Source of the DNA: Nectonema munidae
Lineage: Eukaryota; Nematomorpha; Nectonematoida; Nectonematidae
DNA: 64,000 nt
NCBI GenBank assembly: GCA_030549495.1
Contig: JAUIRK010000011.1
Coordinates: 83,868 to 147,867, forward strand
Direction: 5' to 3'
Each line of letters starts with the position of its first letter. The first letter of the stretch is position 1. Both the position numbers and the translations under genes were made by a program. This document shows positions 23,098-34,695 of this stretch, piece by piece. The notes below the pieces were generated by a model. The model was given only the letters and a program-made list of their open reading frames with translations. It did not search any database and was not told the origin of the DNA.

Positions 23098-23836
23098 GTA
23101 AAATAATTTTGTACAGTGTGAATTCGGGTACCATGTAAAATGTCTATAATCGATATAATTAAATTTCAATTCATAATTTGAAATGAAGGTATAGACAAAT
23201 TTGGACACTTCCGTGCTAAACATTTATTAAATTGAAAGAATAATTTATATACATATAAATAATTGAAGGAACTCGTCAAACAACCAAGTGAAAATTACAA
23301 AAGCCAATTTTAATTAGTAAAATGTAAATAATTTTAAAGTTATTGATTTATAACTGAAAGGAGGCTGAAGAACCTTTGTAAACTTAAAATTTGTACTTCC
23401 ACTTGATAAAGACTCGTGAAAATGAAATTTCATTTTATTTAAATAAATTTGTTTGAAACTTTACACTTTTTGTCTAAAATATAAATACATGCAATACATA
23501 ACAATAAAATGAAATGAACAAAAATGTTGCTCTATGGGCCTTTTATTTTATTTCTCTTTAGCTTCACTATTTAATGGACATATGATAAAGGATTGTATCA
23601 AAACTGCAATTTTCTATCTCCATAAAGAAGTGACGAAAAGTAGGGAAAAGAAGAAGCAGCATCATTCTTTAATTTTCATATAGCCATTCAAATCAGGGAA
23701 TTATAATCATAAAAATTTTAGCCTCGGATAGCGCAATATTACCGAAAATGATCTTCCACTAAAACTATAATTTTTAATATACATCTAAAATTTCATGAAT
23801 TCAATTAATAATTCGATGTTTTATTAATTTCTATAG
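23098..23836 (+). other. B4-A5 intron
   Basis: 739 bp. The first 480 bp matches the B0-A1 and B1-A2 introns without their transposons, and supplies empty sites for the elements at 453-3260 and 6694-8994. The last 150 bp is the pre-A block with the A3-type junction (TTCAAATCAGGGA). No gene seen. Confidence 0.82.
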
Positions 23837-24202
23837 AAATGCCAACTTGTGAGTTAAGTGACGGAGATATGGACGAAGAAGAAATTTCAATAACTCGTGA
23901 AGAAAGATTGACTCTCACATTCGTTGCCAAATGTGAAAGAGTACGAGACGCTACATTCGTTCCTCATTTTGTAGTCCAAAATGAAGTTGTCAAAAGAAGC
24001 AACGATAAATATACGGTACAAATTGGAGTTGAAACAGATCTAGACGATCCTAATAAAGTGATCGTTACATCGAGCATAATCTTCGTTGTTCCCTTTGAAG
24101 ATCAAGACATCGTTGCGAGCTTAGGCTTTGAAGATAATGAAATGGATTTATCTGCCGTTAGAGGAAATGCATTGAAGACCTTCCATTTGACTCAGAATAC
24201 AG
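23837..24202 (+). CDS. Domain exon A5 (last A copy)
   Basis: Acceptor TTTCTATAG ends at 23836; opens AA ATG CCA ACT TGT and ends ACA G before GTTACT. 122 codons: TCELSDGDMDEEEIS, LTLTFVAKC, ERVRDATFVPHFVVQNE, RSNDKYTVQIGVETDLDDPNK, FEDQDIVASLGFEDNEMDL, ALKTFHLTQNT. The next exon is type C, not B, so the tandem array ends here and the read-through frame beyond the donor is no longer the GYSFP-stop seen after A1-A4. Confidence 0.9.
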
Positions 24203-25090
24203 GTTACTTTATTTACTTAAAAACTTTAATTAAATATAAATATGCATAAGGAGATTATGGAGAAGAAGTTAATTTTCAACATCAGATTAAAGGAGAAATT
24301 TAAAATTAAAACAGGGTGTTATAGGAACATAAGAATAATATATAAATTAACTAAAAATAAACAGATTGAGATTGACAATTCGTATCATAGCCATGTCATG
24401 GATTTGTAACTAAGTAACTGTCAAAAGGAGATATGAAGATGTAAAACTTTTTTTAAATGTTTGACTTTAACTGCAATGAGACTCCATGTTTTACAAAATT
24501 AAATAAAATATGAAAATATATTATTATCTATATAAATAATATATTGATGAAAAATAAGATATAAAAGTTTCTCTTTCTTCTTATTGGACTCTTCTTTTTC
24601 TTAATCTCACAGTATGATTGCTTTAAACTCTTCTCAAATTTCGAGATATATTCAGCACCCCTAACGTTTTTATATGAAACATATTTGATGTTTAGGTGTG
24701 CAAAAGATAGAACTCATATCCATTTTCACAATCCTAACGATTTCAGGACCAGGATTTTGAAGAATAATCGTTTGCTTTCTTTTAGTAGTAAATAAGCATG
24801 AAAATTAATTTGTTAACAAAATCTGTAATTAATAATATCAGTATATCTATATTATTATTAGAGTTTGGAAATTAGCGATGATTTCCTAATTTTTTGTTAT
24901 TGCTTTAATTAACTTACATAGGGTAAGGATTTAATTTATTTTTATATATACAATATAATATAAATTCAAAGATATTTGCGCTTTTCTGTATCTGAGACAG
25001 AAAATTTTTTGTTGAGCTTCTCCTGTACGCTATAAAAAGTGCGTATTATGATTTTTAGTGGTCCCTTTTTGATTATCACTTTACTTTTAG
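24203..25090 (+). other. A5-C intron
   Basis: 888 bp, AT-rich, unlike the A-B introns after the first few dozen bases. No gene, repeat or RNA recognised. Confidence 0.7.
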
Positions 25091-25444
25091 AAGGCTGCTT
25101 CCTTGATTCTGATGGGCCAATGGGGCAAATGGCATTAAAGGGTTTGTACAACGCATACACAACGCTTAAGCTGGAGACACGGTGTCGAAAATTTGACGCC
25201 AATCTTTTGAAAAATTATGTTGTCGTGAATGATGTTCTCCAAACTAATTCACTTCATTCTGAATTACACGTTGAATCTACAATCTCTAATGTAATTGACA
25301 ATGAGTTCACAAACAGACTGACCGTCACCGTTTTAGTCATAGAAAGTTCAAATATATATCTTTTACCAGCTAAAGAGTCACCCGATATAACTGTTGATTT
25401 TGTGAAGCAACATGCACTAATGCACTATCTCATAACGCCAACAA
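25091..25444 (+). CDS. Domain exon C
   Basis: Acceptor TTACTTTTAG ends at 25090; opens AA GGC TGC TTC and ends CCA ACA A before GTAAGA. Phase 1 at both ends, like the A and B exons. 118 codons: first Cys in EGCFLDSDG, second in LKLETRC (28 residues between), then NYVVVNDVLQTN, SELHVES, RLTVTVLVIESSNIYLLPA, and QHALMHYLITP as last strand. Divergent from A and B but position-for-position the same domain. The apparent ATG ORF beginning at 25039 includes intron; the acceptor decides the start. Confidence 0.85.
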
Positions 25445-26009
25445 GTAAGAATCATCTTCTTTTATGCGTATACATTTTAATTCTTTTGGAAATTTAAATT
25501 TTGCTTTTGAAATCGCGATCTCTCATTTGCTAAGGTTCGCGTTTTCTTTAAATTCTTTATCGCGCCTACACAGCACTGTCATTTATCTCTTTCACCAAAA
25601 TCTAAATGGAAAATAAATGGCCGGCGTGATAATTCATAAAGAGGTAGAAAGGTTTTAAAAATATGGGTAAGGATAGCAATCCTCCCAATTACGCGGTTGC
25701 TGGCGTGAACATCTGTCATTGATAAATAAATTGAGAACGCATTTTTTAGTTTATTTCTACCTTTTCATTTCCATGTTATTATTTTGATTTTTATCTGCAT
25801 CTACGATTTATCCATCTAAGAATTACCATCAAATCAATTATTATTAAATCTCAACTTCATATCGGACATATGTGGAGGCGTATCATTTTTTTCTTTGGTA
25901 ATATATTTATTTAGTAAGATATATAATATTTAAAGGCTATACAACTTATTATATAAGAATTATTTGGTATAAAAGTAAAAATTTATGACGGTATTATTAT
26001 ATATATATA
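25445..26009 (+). other. C-D intron, 5' segment
   Basis: 565 bp without gene or clear repeat, ending in an AT dinucleotide stretch at the Tigger insertion point. Confidence 0.65.
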
Positions 26010-26550
26010 CAGTGGAACCCCGGTTAACGACCACCCCGATGTTAAGACCACCCCGCAAATCCGACCACTTTTTCATGGACCGGTTTAAAAATGTATTCAT
26101 ACACACATAGTAAAGTTTCGGTATTAAGACCACCTATATTTCGCTATTGAGACCACTAATTTTTGTAGAAAACTTTTAACTACACCTAACAATTTTCATA
26201 AAAAGTTTTTTCCAAAAATGCTATAATAAATCTGAAAATTTGCTCTAGTACTATTAAATAAGATGGAAAAATTTTTGAATTTTTTGACAAAAAACATTTT
26301 TTAGAATAAATTTTCAGTTCATCTTGTTCAAGTTTTAATCTGGTTTATGTTTTATATTACCACGTGTTTAAGATATCTTTTTCATACATAAACTTTTTCT
26401 TTTTCTTCTAACATAGTTAGTCAATTTATTATTCTTATTTTTTAAATGATATTAAAACTTTCCTTAGATTAGCTAGATTCATCACAATTTTTTTTTAATT
26501 TATTAAGATTTTTGCAATTTTGTAATTGAAACTTTCTAAATTCAAATTTT

Positions 26551-26949
26551 TAGCTCTTGTTTTTTAGTTAAATCAATACTAGTACATTGTCATTTATTCT
26601 TATATTTTTTTTCTCTTTAAATTTTTTTCCTTTCTTTAATATTGAATTTGAATATCTTATTTAGATTTATTAGATAGAGAGAAAATTTTTTAGCTCTTGT
26701 TTTTTAGTTAAATCAATACTAGTACATTGTCATTTATTCTTATATTTTTTTTCTCTTTAAATTTTTTTCCTTTCTTTAATATTGAATTTGAATATCTTAT
26801 TTAGATTTATTAGATAGAGAGAAAATTTTTTAGCTCTTGTTTTTTAGTTAAATCAATACTAGTACATTGTCATTTATTCTTATATTTTTTTCTCTTTAAA
26901 TTTTTTTCCTTTCTTTAATATTGAATTTGAATATCTTATTTAGATTTAA
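26551..26949 (+). repeat. Tandem triplication, 140-bp unit
   Basis: TAGCTCTTGTTTTTTAGTTA starts at 26551, 26691 and 26831, exactly 140 bp apart. The first two units are essentially identical and the third lacks one T and the final bases. It lies in the 5' untranslated part of the Tigger, just before its transposase; near-identity means a recent local amplification. Confidence 0.92.
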
Positions 26950-26955
26950 GCATAA

Positions 26956-28314
26956 ATGTGTGAAAAAAAGTTAAAAAGAAATGAGCTAAGTTTGGGAGAA
27001 AAAATTGAATTGTTGAAAGATTCGACTGGCAGAAGTCAAAGGCAGTTGGCAGAAAAATTCAATGTAAGCAAAACCTAAGTCCTATCTATTTTGAAGCGTA
27101 AAAATATAATCATGAGTTCAAATACATCAATGAATAGGAAAAGAGTTTCAACATCCTCGAACTTTGAAGATATAGATGAGCTAGCTTGGCAATGGTTCCA
27201 GAAAGCCAGAAGTATACATGTGCCTATATCTGGACCAATGATACAAGAACAGGCACTTATTTTTGCTGAAAAACTGGGTAAACATGATTTTAAAGCATCA
27301 CAGGGTTGGTTGAATAGATTTAAAAACAGGCATTCAATAAAATTTGGAGCAATTTGTGGCGAAAAAGGATCCGTAGATATGGAATCCGTAGAAGAATGGA
27401 AGGTGAAAGTTGTAGAATTGATTAAAAATTATAAATATGAGGATATCTAAATATGGATGAGACGGGCTTATTTTACAGATGCTTACCTGATAAAACTTTG
27501 AAAGTGAAAGGGGAGCAGTGTATAGGTGGAAAAAAATCGAAGAATAGAATCACAGTCTCGCTTTGCGTTAATATGAATGGTCAATTTGAAAAACCACTCA
27601 TCATTGGACACAACAAAAAGCCTCGTTGTTTTAAAAATGTTAATGTTGATAAGCTCAACTTTAAATCGTCATACAACAAAAAAGCTTGGATGACTTCAAG
27701 CGTTTTCAGCGAATTGTTGAAAACCTTTAATCATAAACTTCGACGTCAAAAACTTTTCTCTTTTTAGATAATGCACCATCTCACACCAAAATTGAAATGA
27801 CGAACATCAAATTAGTTTTCTTGCCAGTCAACACCACTTCTGTTCTTCAACCACTCGATCAAGGAATAATCCAGTTTATCAAAACAACATGTCGAAAACA
27901 ACTTTTACGGCACATTTTGTTGAAGATCGATTCTGCGGAAGATGCTTCGAACATGAGTAAGTTGGTTAATGTGTTACAAGCTTGTAACTGGATTACACAT
28001 GCAGTTTCAAAATGTAAACAGTCTACTGTTCAAAAATGCTTTCAAAAGAGTGGATTTCATTTTGATGAAATAACCAGTGAAGAAGAAACTGAAAACTATC
28101 ATTCACTGAATGGACTGATAGACGAAGTGACAAGTAGGTTAAATATAACTAACAAAATGACAGCTGATCTGTATAGCTCAATAGATGAAGATGTAGAGAC
28201 GTCAGAAAAGCTCTCTGAGGGTTGGGAAGAAAGAATGGTGAATGAATATCTTTGAAGCAGATAAAAATGAAAGTGATGATGAAGAAGATAAGGAGGAAGA
28301 AACGGTTTAGTCTG
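26956..28314 (+). pseudogene. Tigger/pogo transposase, decayed
   Basis: Parts in order: N-terminal helix-turn-helix (SLGEKIELLKDS, SQRQLAEKFNVSKT) with a stop at the next codon; a CENP-B type DNA-binding domain (WFQKARSIHVPISGPMIQEQ, ASQGWLNRFKNRH); then the DDE catalytic core with NMDETGLFYR (first Asp), ITVSLCVNMNGQFEKPLIIG, LDNAPSHTK (second Asp, after a frameshift near 27750), VFLPVNTTSVLQPLDQGIIQ (third Asp), and an acidic C-terminus. The catalytic Asp residues survive, but stops near 27077 and 27448 and the frameshift abolish function. This is the JRK/TIGD-type family (established knowledge). Confidence 0.92.
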
Positions 28315-28350
28315 GCATTAGCTCAAATGAAGCGTTACATATGATTATCT

Positions 28351-31104
28351 AGAAGTGATATTTATTAAATTTTACTAAAATTTAAAAGTATAGGAACTAT
28401 TCCAAATAAACTAAAACGGGTTCTTCTCAAAAATTGATATAAAAAATGTTCTAATTAGGGCATCATAATAGAATTCAAATTCTCTTCAAGAAATAAAAAC
28501 TTTTTGAAGATTTGTTTCGAACTTTTTGATGAAAATATTTCAACAGATCCAATAAAATGTATTTATAGAAAAAAATTTAAAAAGTTATATTATTAAAGTT
28601 GTATGTATGCAACCATATGAAAAGGAATTTAGAAAAATGTACTCACAAATGCGATTATTTGCCTCTTTTTTCGTTTACCAAGTTTTAATATCAATCATCA
28701 AGCAATTTCACTTAAACCTAGAAATGACATTTTGTAATAAAATAGTAAATTAACCTTAACCTTGACTTTTTATAATTTTATAGGAATCTGCAAAAACTTA
28801 AAAGGGGTCCACTATTGAAAATTGTTGCACTTAATTTCGTTTAAAAAGTTATGAAATTGCACAGAAATTAATCTTACTTCAAAATATTTTTGTTCCTTTT
28901 TAAACCTGTCTTTAAACTATTATCTACATTACAAACAAAAATGCATATCGTTTATCTTTAAAATAATTTTAAACTCAAAATTTACACGTTTCACATATGT
29001 GCATCGGTTCTTTGTTAAAATTTTTACTTAAAATTAATTTTTTCACAATTTGATGACAATTTTTTTTAATTAACCCAGACTCTCAACAGGATCAGATATT
29101 CACTGTTAAGTATTTATTAAAAGTTTTTACAATTCTGTCTGTTTCACATATCCACCGCTTAGGCACTATGGAACGGTAAACGGAGAACAGTTTCCAGCAG
29201 AGAAAAGTTCCCACATTGCTAGGTGTTAACTGCTTTTTCATTCACAATAGTAGTGTAGAGAACCTTAGTTCTGTTACAGTAGAATTAGTATCTGAAGAAA
29301 CAATAGAGGATCCGCTCTCCTACAATGATATCACACACACACCGTGTAAACTTTAACCAATCATTGCTTTAGATATTCATATTCAAAATTTTAGTATAAA
29401 GTGATTGTAGTAATTTTAATAATTCAATATTATTATGCTTGCTTTTCCCAATTTATCTTTACTCAAAATGTTTCATGAAGGCTATAAGTATACTTTGAAA
29501 AGCGAGACGAAATCCACATCCACTTATATTTGTACGAAGATAAATTCAAAGTTTTGTAAATTTTTCTTATTTAAATAGAAAAAGTTTTTCTTTAGAACAA
29601 ATTTTTATTCGTTTTTGAAGTATTAATATCTTTTTTGTATGTATCCTTATCGTAGCACTTTTTTGAAAGAGCGAAATATCCTTGGATAAACACTTAAGAA
29701 TATGTTTGTAGTTCAATTTTATATGTTATTCTTCATTCTTAAGGGTGTTAATGTACATTTAACAAATGAAATGTGTTAAATTAATAAAGGTTAAAAAAAT
29801 GTGGGACACTTTTAAACGATTTTCGTGAATTCTGAATTCCATTAATAAAGCCAATGTTTTATTTCAATTTTCCTCTTACATATACTAGCCAAAACAAAGT
29901 TGAAAAAATTGATCTGACTCGCTAGCTTTTTTAAAAAATTTTAAAATCATTAAATATTCAGTCATGTTTAATTTTAGTTATTTTAACAAATAAAAAAGGT
30001 ATATTATATAAGATTGTATTTAAACATAAAAAGGTCTAAAAACAACAATGATACATACAAAGTATACCGTTCCTAGTCAAATTCAGACTTTGGCTTTTTA
30101 AGTTTCTGATTTTGAATAGGTTTAGATGTTTTTTCATGGCATCAGCACAATCTATCTTTTCTTATTTTGATATCAAATATGAAAAACTTTATACGTTTTT
30201 ATACTTTTATATTTTTTTCTTTCAAGTTGTTCCATAAAAAAATTCCTGGATACGCCCCTGCCAAAGTTGATTAGTAACATTCGTAAACTTTTGGAAAAAT
30301 TCTTTATGACAATCATTTTCAATCTGAAGCGATGCTTCGCTATTGTTTCAACACAATGCGTGGGGTATCACTGTAGGAGAGCTGATGCTCTATTGTTTTT
30401 CATATATAATGTGTACTGCAACATAGAAGCAGTTCATTAAAAGCACTTAGCACTTAGCCCACTTCCATTCTTGAAACTTTTGTATTCTGGAAACTTTTCG
30501 CCTAGAACCGGAACGGTAAACGATTAAGCGATATAAGATAGAGAGACTTAGGTTAACGCGATACTTTTAAAGCGACAGACATTTTAAGCAATGACCGCTT
30601 GAACAATGCAACAATGTCAAATATTTCCCAATATTTAGTACAATGATAAAGGTAATTTGTCTTACTAAAAAAGTACTCAAATCTGTACCACTCTATAATG
30701 TATCGTTTGAAAGAATTATTGTTCTAACGTATATCTCTCTGCAGTATATCGCGCAGTTCTTTATCTATCATAATTTAATAAAAACCTTTAGAAACATTTA
30801 ACACAAATTCAATCATTTCTCTGTAAATTGCAAATTGAACCGTATTCATGAATAGATCTTTTAGAAGGAGACCACTTAAGATTGAAAATCTTTGTTTTTT
30901 TCTAAGCTGTATAACTTTTGACAATAAACATACAGAGGGAAAAGTAAACTGTATTCCACTTTTATGAAATACTGATTTATATATGTTTGAATGTACGTAA
31001 AAATTATAATTTTATCTATTATTTTTCTCCCAATTAGATGTAACAAAACAGCAAATGCGCTGTATTAAGACTATTCTATTACTCTATGAAGAATCTTTTT
31101 TTAG
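28351..31104 (+). other. C-D intron, 3' segment
   Basis: 2.75 kb without an exon that I can recognise. It holds two coding-like islets in opposite orientation (29183-29356 and about 30330-30440), described separately. The rest is AT-rich and featureless. Confidence 0.6.
29183..29356 (+). other. Coding-like islet of unknown origin
   Basis: A locally GC-richer stretch is open in one frame after a TAA at 29177 up to TAA 29354-29356, with text such as SSVTVELVSEETIEDPLSYN. Part of it is repeated inverted near 30345-30385. It may be debris of an LTR retrotransposon pol linker region, but this is a weak guess. No splice-bounded domain pattern like the host gene. Confidence 0.3.
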
Positions 31105-31449
31105 CTTTGTGTAAGAAGCTTCCAGAAAGAAATAGAGCAGAATACGTTCTTTTAAAAGGACAAAGTGTCAGCATTACAATGAAAGCTTCTTGCCCGAATG
31201 ATCCTGATCTTGAACTTGAACCTTTCTGGGATATAAATCAAGAAATGATCGCTGTTGGTGATCCTAGTTATACATTCACTTCGTCGGAAGAAGTTGAAGA
31301 AGGAAGAATGATTAAAAGTTTCACAATATCCTTTATTCCTCAAGCACCACTGTCCAACTTGTTTGCTCTAGTCAGTGAACCGCATGAAGGAATCAACAAA
31401 TGGTACGTAGCTACTAATGCAATTCGAAAAGCATCAATCAAACTTTCAG
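31105..31449 (+). CDS. Domain exon D
   Basis: Acceptor TTTTTTTAG ends at 31104; opens CT TTG TGT AAG and ends CTT TCA G before GTACAT; phase 1 at both ends. 115 codons: first Cys in LCKKLPERN, then LLKGQSVSITMKASC with the second Cys (26 between), LEPFWDINQEMIAVGD (an Ig-like Trp-containing strand C), SFTISFIPQAPLSNLFALV, and AIRKASIKLS as last strand. The KGQSVSITM and FTISFIP strands align with GQRVTLNV and TLSFTPS of type B. Confidence 0.85.
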
Positions 31450-33098
31450 GTACATTTTCTTTTAATTAGTATCAAGTTCAGAAGTTTGGCAGGCATTTTC
31501 CTCCTTCGCATTCCAGGAAGGAATCCAACAGGTGGGGGATGAAAACCACTTTTGGTAGTGCACTTGCATATTATTACGCATGCTATCATCGCTTGTATTC
31601 CCAATGTGTGCATTGTTGGTGAAGAGCCTTGAAAAGAGTGAATATTTTTGCGAAGATTGATGTTTTTATCAGTGTTTTAATTTAGAGAAAAATTGCCAAA
31701 AATAGCTATTTTATTTAATTTTACACATGTAATTTTGCCTTTTAAATACACAGATTTTCAAAAAAAACATTTATGTTTCTTTAACTTTGAAAATAAATAA
31801 TTTGTAATTTTAGAGTAATTTTGGTATTTTTTGACTAAGTTTGACTGTTTGACTAAAGTGACACAATTTCTAAAAAAAAATAACTTTCATTAAACTTTCA
31901 AATTAGTTGTGCGAATTGAGTCCAAGGTGGGCATCTTTTGTAAGCACAAGTATTTTCATTTTAGCAAGGCATACTTTTTAAACAAATGAATGGTATGAGA
32001 AAATTTATTCAATTGCTTTACGATTTACAATTTTAAAGGGCTCAATATTGGAATAAGCATACTTTAATAAACTATAATTAATATGAGGAAGATAAATAGT
32101 TTCATAGATTATTATCAATCTTAATTTTAAAGGAAAAAACTTTTTGTAAACTTAATTATCTCAATTATCTTACTTAGCTTTATAAATAACGCATTGACAT
32201 TCTCTTGGAAAGTGAGACCATAATTTATATACAAATCAAGAAGATTAAACTTGTTAGCAATATCTACACCCTTGATTTGAAAAATTAAAGGATCAACACC
32301 AACTTTTTTGATACAATCATTGGATTAGTCTTATTTTTGTTTATAGCTAGTGGGTTAGTACCAAACCATTTGTTGTAAACCTTTTTCAAGTTTTGGAAAA
32401 GGCTTTCTCTCATCTTCAAATCATATTTAAAATGTAATGTAGTGTCATCTGCATAAATTATGTATTCAAAAAGATTAGAACATTTGTGAAAATCATTCAT
32501 ATAAATTGTGAAAAACAAATGACATACAATTGATCTTTGTGGTACACCACTTGTAACATACCTTATATCAAAACATACGTTATTCAAACAAACAAATTTT
32601 TTTTATTTTTAAATAAAAAGACATTAAAATACAAGTTTTCTCAGTAAAGCACTATTTGAAAATTTTATACATCAAAACATCATGCGGGATCAAATGCCTT
32701 TGATAGATCAAAAAAAATAACTCCAGCTTCATCTTTATTTTCTAAGAAGGTAACAAGTTTACCAATCAAAAAACTATAAAGTAGTTCACTTGAAAAATTC
32801 TTCCGAAAAGCAAATTGATGATTGAACTATAAATTATTTCAAGTGAAGAAATTTGAAATTTGCGTATTAAGAATTTTTTTTTAATTATTTAGAACGGCCG
32901 AATATTTGAGACCGGTCTGAAATTAGAGATGGTGAAGACATCGCCTTTTTTTAAACTGAATTCACTGTATAAAGTTTGAGTATTGGCGGGAAAAGAAAAC
33001 TGAATATATCTATTGAAACAATATGATACTTATAAGAGTTTTGAACACAAAATCGGATATAAATTTCAGAATTCCAAAAGCTTTTCTTTTTTTTTTAG
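31450..33098 (+). other. D-E intron
   Basis: 1.65 kb with a reverse-strand LINE reverse-transcriptase fragment at about 32280-32960. The first 800 bp shows no gene or repeat. Confidence 0.75.
32285..32960 (-). pseudogene. LINE reverse transcriptase fragment
   Basis: Read on the minus strand: FRKNFSSELLYSFLIGKLV near 32810-32760, then VIFFDLSKAFD (motif A) near 32735-32700, a gap, then VTSGVPQRSIVCHLFFTIYMNDF (motif B, changed PQGS) and IIYADDTTLHF (motif C) within 32285-32587. Both ends are truncated and the fragment is frameshifted. Different from the CR1-like copies at 17 and 58 kb; clade not assigned. Confidence 0.85.
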
Positions 33099-33446
33099 TT
33101 CTTTGCACTTCATCAGAGCCTTCTGATCCAATTCAAATTAATGCGTTGAGAGAAAAAGCTTTAACACTTACTTTCACCTCCCAGTGTGAAGATGTCAACT
33201 CAAAGCGTGTTCGTGAATACGTCATGGTGAATGGGGAAATGCATACCAAGAAATCTCCCTTTTTTCAGAAATTCAAATTTAAGATTCATAGTACACAACC
33301 ACTCTCATTTTCGAGAGAGGTCACAATCAAATTTACTCCATCAGAAGACACAGATCTCCGGCTCATGACACATGAAAGAAATCGTAGAATAGACCTCTCA
33401 TATCTACAGACTCATGCACCTTTCCATGTCAACGTTCAACTAGCAA
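33099..33446 (+). CDS. Domain exon E
   Basis: Acceptor, a long T tract then TTTAG, ends at 33098; opens TT CTT TGC ACT and ends CTA GCA A before GTTTGC (a weaker donor). Phase 1 at both ends. 116 codons: first Cys in LCTSSEPSD, REKALTLTFTSQC with the second (26 between), VREYVMVNGEMHTKK, FKFKIHST, REVTIKFTPSEDTDLRLMTHE, QTHAPFHVNVQLA. The open frame extends into the intron on both sides, but the splice sites fit the shared pattern. Confidence 0.84.
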
Positions 33447-34695
33447 GTTTGCTTAAACTTTCTATATTTCAATATAATAAGAACATGGGTATACAATAAA
33501 TAATACTTTAAGGAAAGAAATGACAGACCATTCTTTGATTTATTTTTTCTGTGACATACTAACTGACATAAAACTAAATGGGATTTTGAAAATTTTGCAA
33601 TTTTTATATTTCTTAAGAAAAATATTAATTTACGATTAAAGACACAATTGAAATAATTATTATACACATTAATTTCAATAACTTTTACTATTCTCTTTAT
33701 CACATCGAAAAAGACATTTTCAAAAATATATGAACATGTCTTTATTTGGATCGAAGTTATACCAGAAGCATATATCAACTGTGCGAGATAAATAAGTTTG
33801 ATTGTTAGCTAATTATAATTGGTTCACTTCTTCTTCATTGACTACACCCTGTCTCAATGTAATTGGTTCACTTGACAATATACTATTTTTGAAAATCTAA
33901 ACGATTTTACATTTTAAAATTAACACACTCATATACACTGCAGGGGTCGGCAACCTACGGCACGCGTGCCACACGTGGCATGCGAAGCAATTTTCAGTGG
34001 CACGCAAAAATTCTAAGGTTTACAATTAAAATTTTTCATTTACACATAAAGTAAGATAAATTTTTAAACCATTTTTATAATAGATCTTAAAGGCAATCGA
34101 ATGTGCTTTTAACTATGCGCAACCATTTTTATTTAGTATTGTGCCGATATTGAAGAGTTGGCTAAAGTTATCAAAGAGTCAAGCACTAATTACTTATATA
34201 ATTTTTTTATTCCTAATTATAATTTTACTTATTACTGTATATTTATGTAAATGTGTATATAAAAATTAAATAAATTATAAAACAATTATGTTAATTTTAG
34301 TTTGGATAAATATACATATGAGGTTGGCACACGAGATGATTTGAGAAGTGTTAATTTCGCACGCCGTTAGCATAAGGTTGCCGACCCCTGATATACAGTA
34401 TATACGAACCCACACACACAATTATATTCACACGCACCCACCCATACACTCCCATATACACATAGTCGTATAAACACACTACAGATCTGATTTAGAAAGA
34501 GAAACTTTTTGCCAGGCAAAAATCTTTATCCTACAGAGTACTGTATAGCGTGTATCAATTCTGGTAAAAAATTAAGATTTGCAAAATCAAAGATGCCATC
34601 TCCAGTAAAAAGGCGCATGTTCTAGTGATAGGATTTTTAGCATTTGTTTTACTTATTTTTTATTATCAATTTATTCTAAATGTGAAAATTTTTAG
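33447..34695 (+). other. E-F intron
   Basis: 1.25 kb, with a hAT-type MITE at 33941-34390 and a CA-rich low-complexity patch near 34411-34475. No gene seen. Confidence 0.8.
33941..34390. mobile_element. hAT-type MITE, CAGGGGTCGGCAACCT termini
   Basis: CAGGGGTCGGCAACCT at 33941-33956 and its complement AGGTTGCCGACCCCTG at 34375-34390, 16 bp perfect. CAGGGGTCGGCAAC termini are typical of hAT elements. The flanks ATATACAC (33931-33938) and ATATACAG (34391-34398) may be a worn 8-bp duplication, with two extra bases on the left. 450 bp, no coding capacity. Confidence 0.85.

Larger units (their letters stand above)
26010..28350 (+). mobile_element. pogo/Tigger transposon, right end not found
   Basis: CAGTGGAACCCCGGTTAAC begins at 26010 after a TA, the standard Tigger-type terminus. 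A second inner motif (TTAAGACCACC) recurs at 26043, 26123 and in varied form at 26150. A transposase relic lies at 26956-28314. I see no complementary right terminus down to 31 kb, so the 3' end is deleted or diverged; the end given is only where coding similarity stops. Confidence 0.85.

Noticed and set aside
5211-23839. Five short genes starting at the ATG of MPTCELS or MPSCELS
   Set aside because: Each ATG follows a TTTCTATAG acceptor by two bases and the frame leads into a consensus donor. These are internal exons, not independent genes with start codons.
5209-24202. Dscam-like mutually exclusive exon cluster
   Set aside because: A and B alternate strictly, whereas a mutually exclusive cluster would be a run of one type between constant exons. 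All exons are phase-symmetric, so a concatemer protein is simpler; RNA data could still change this.
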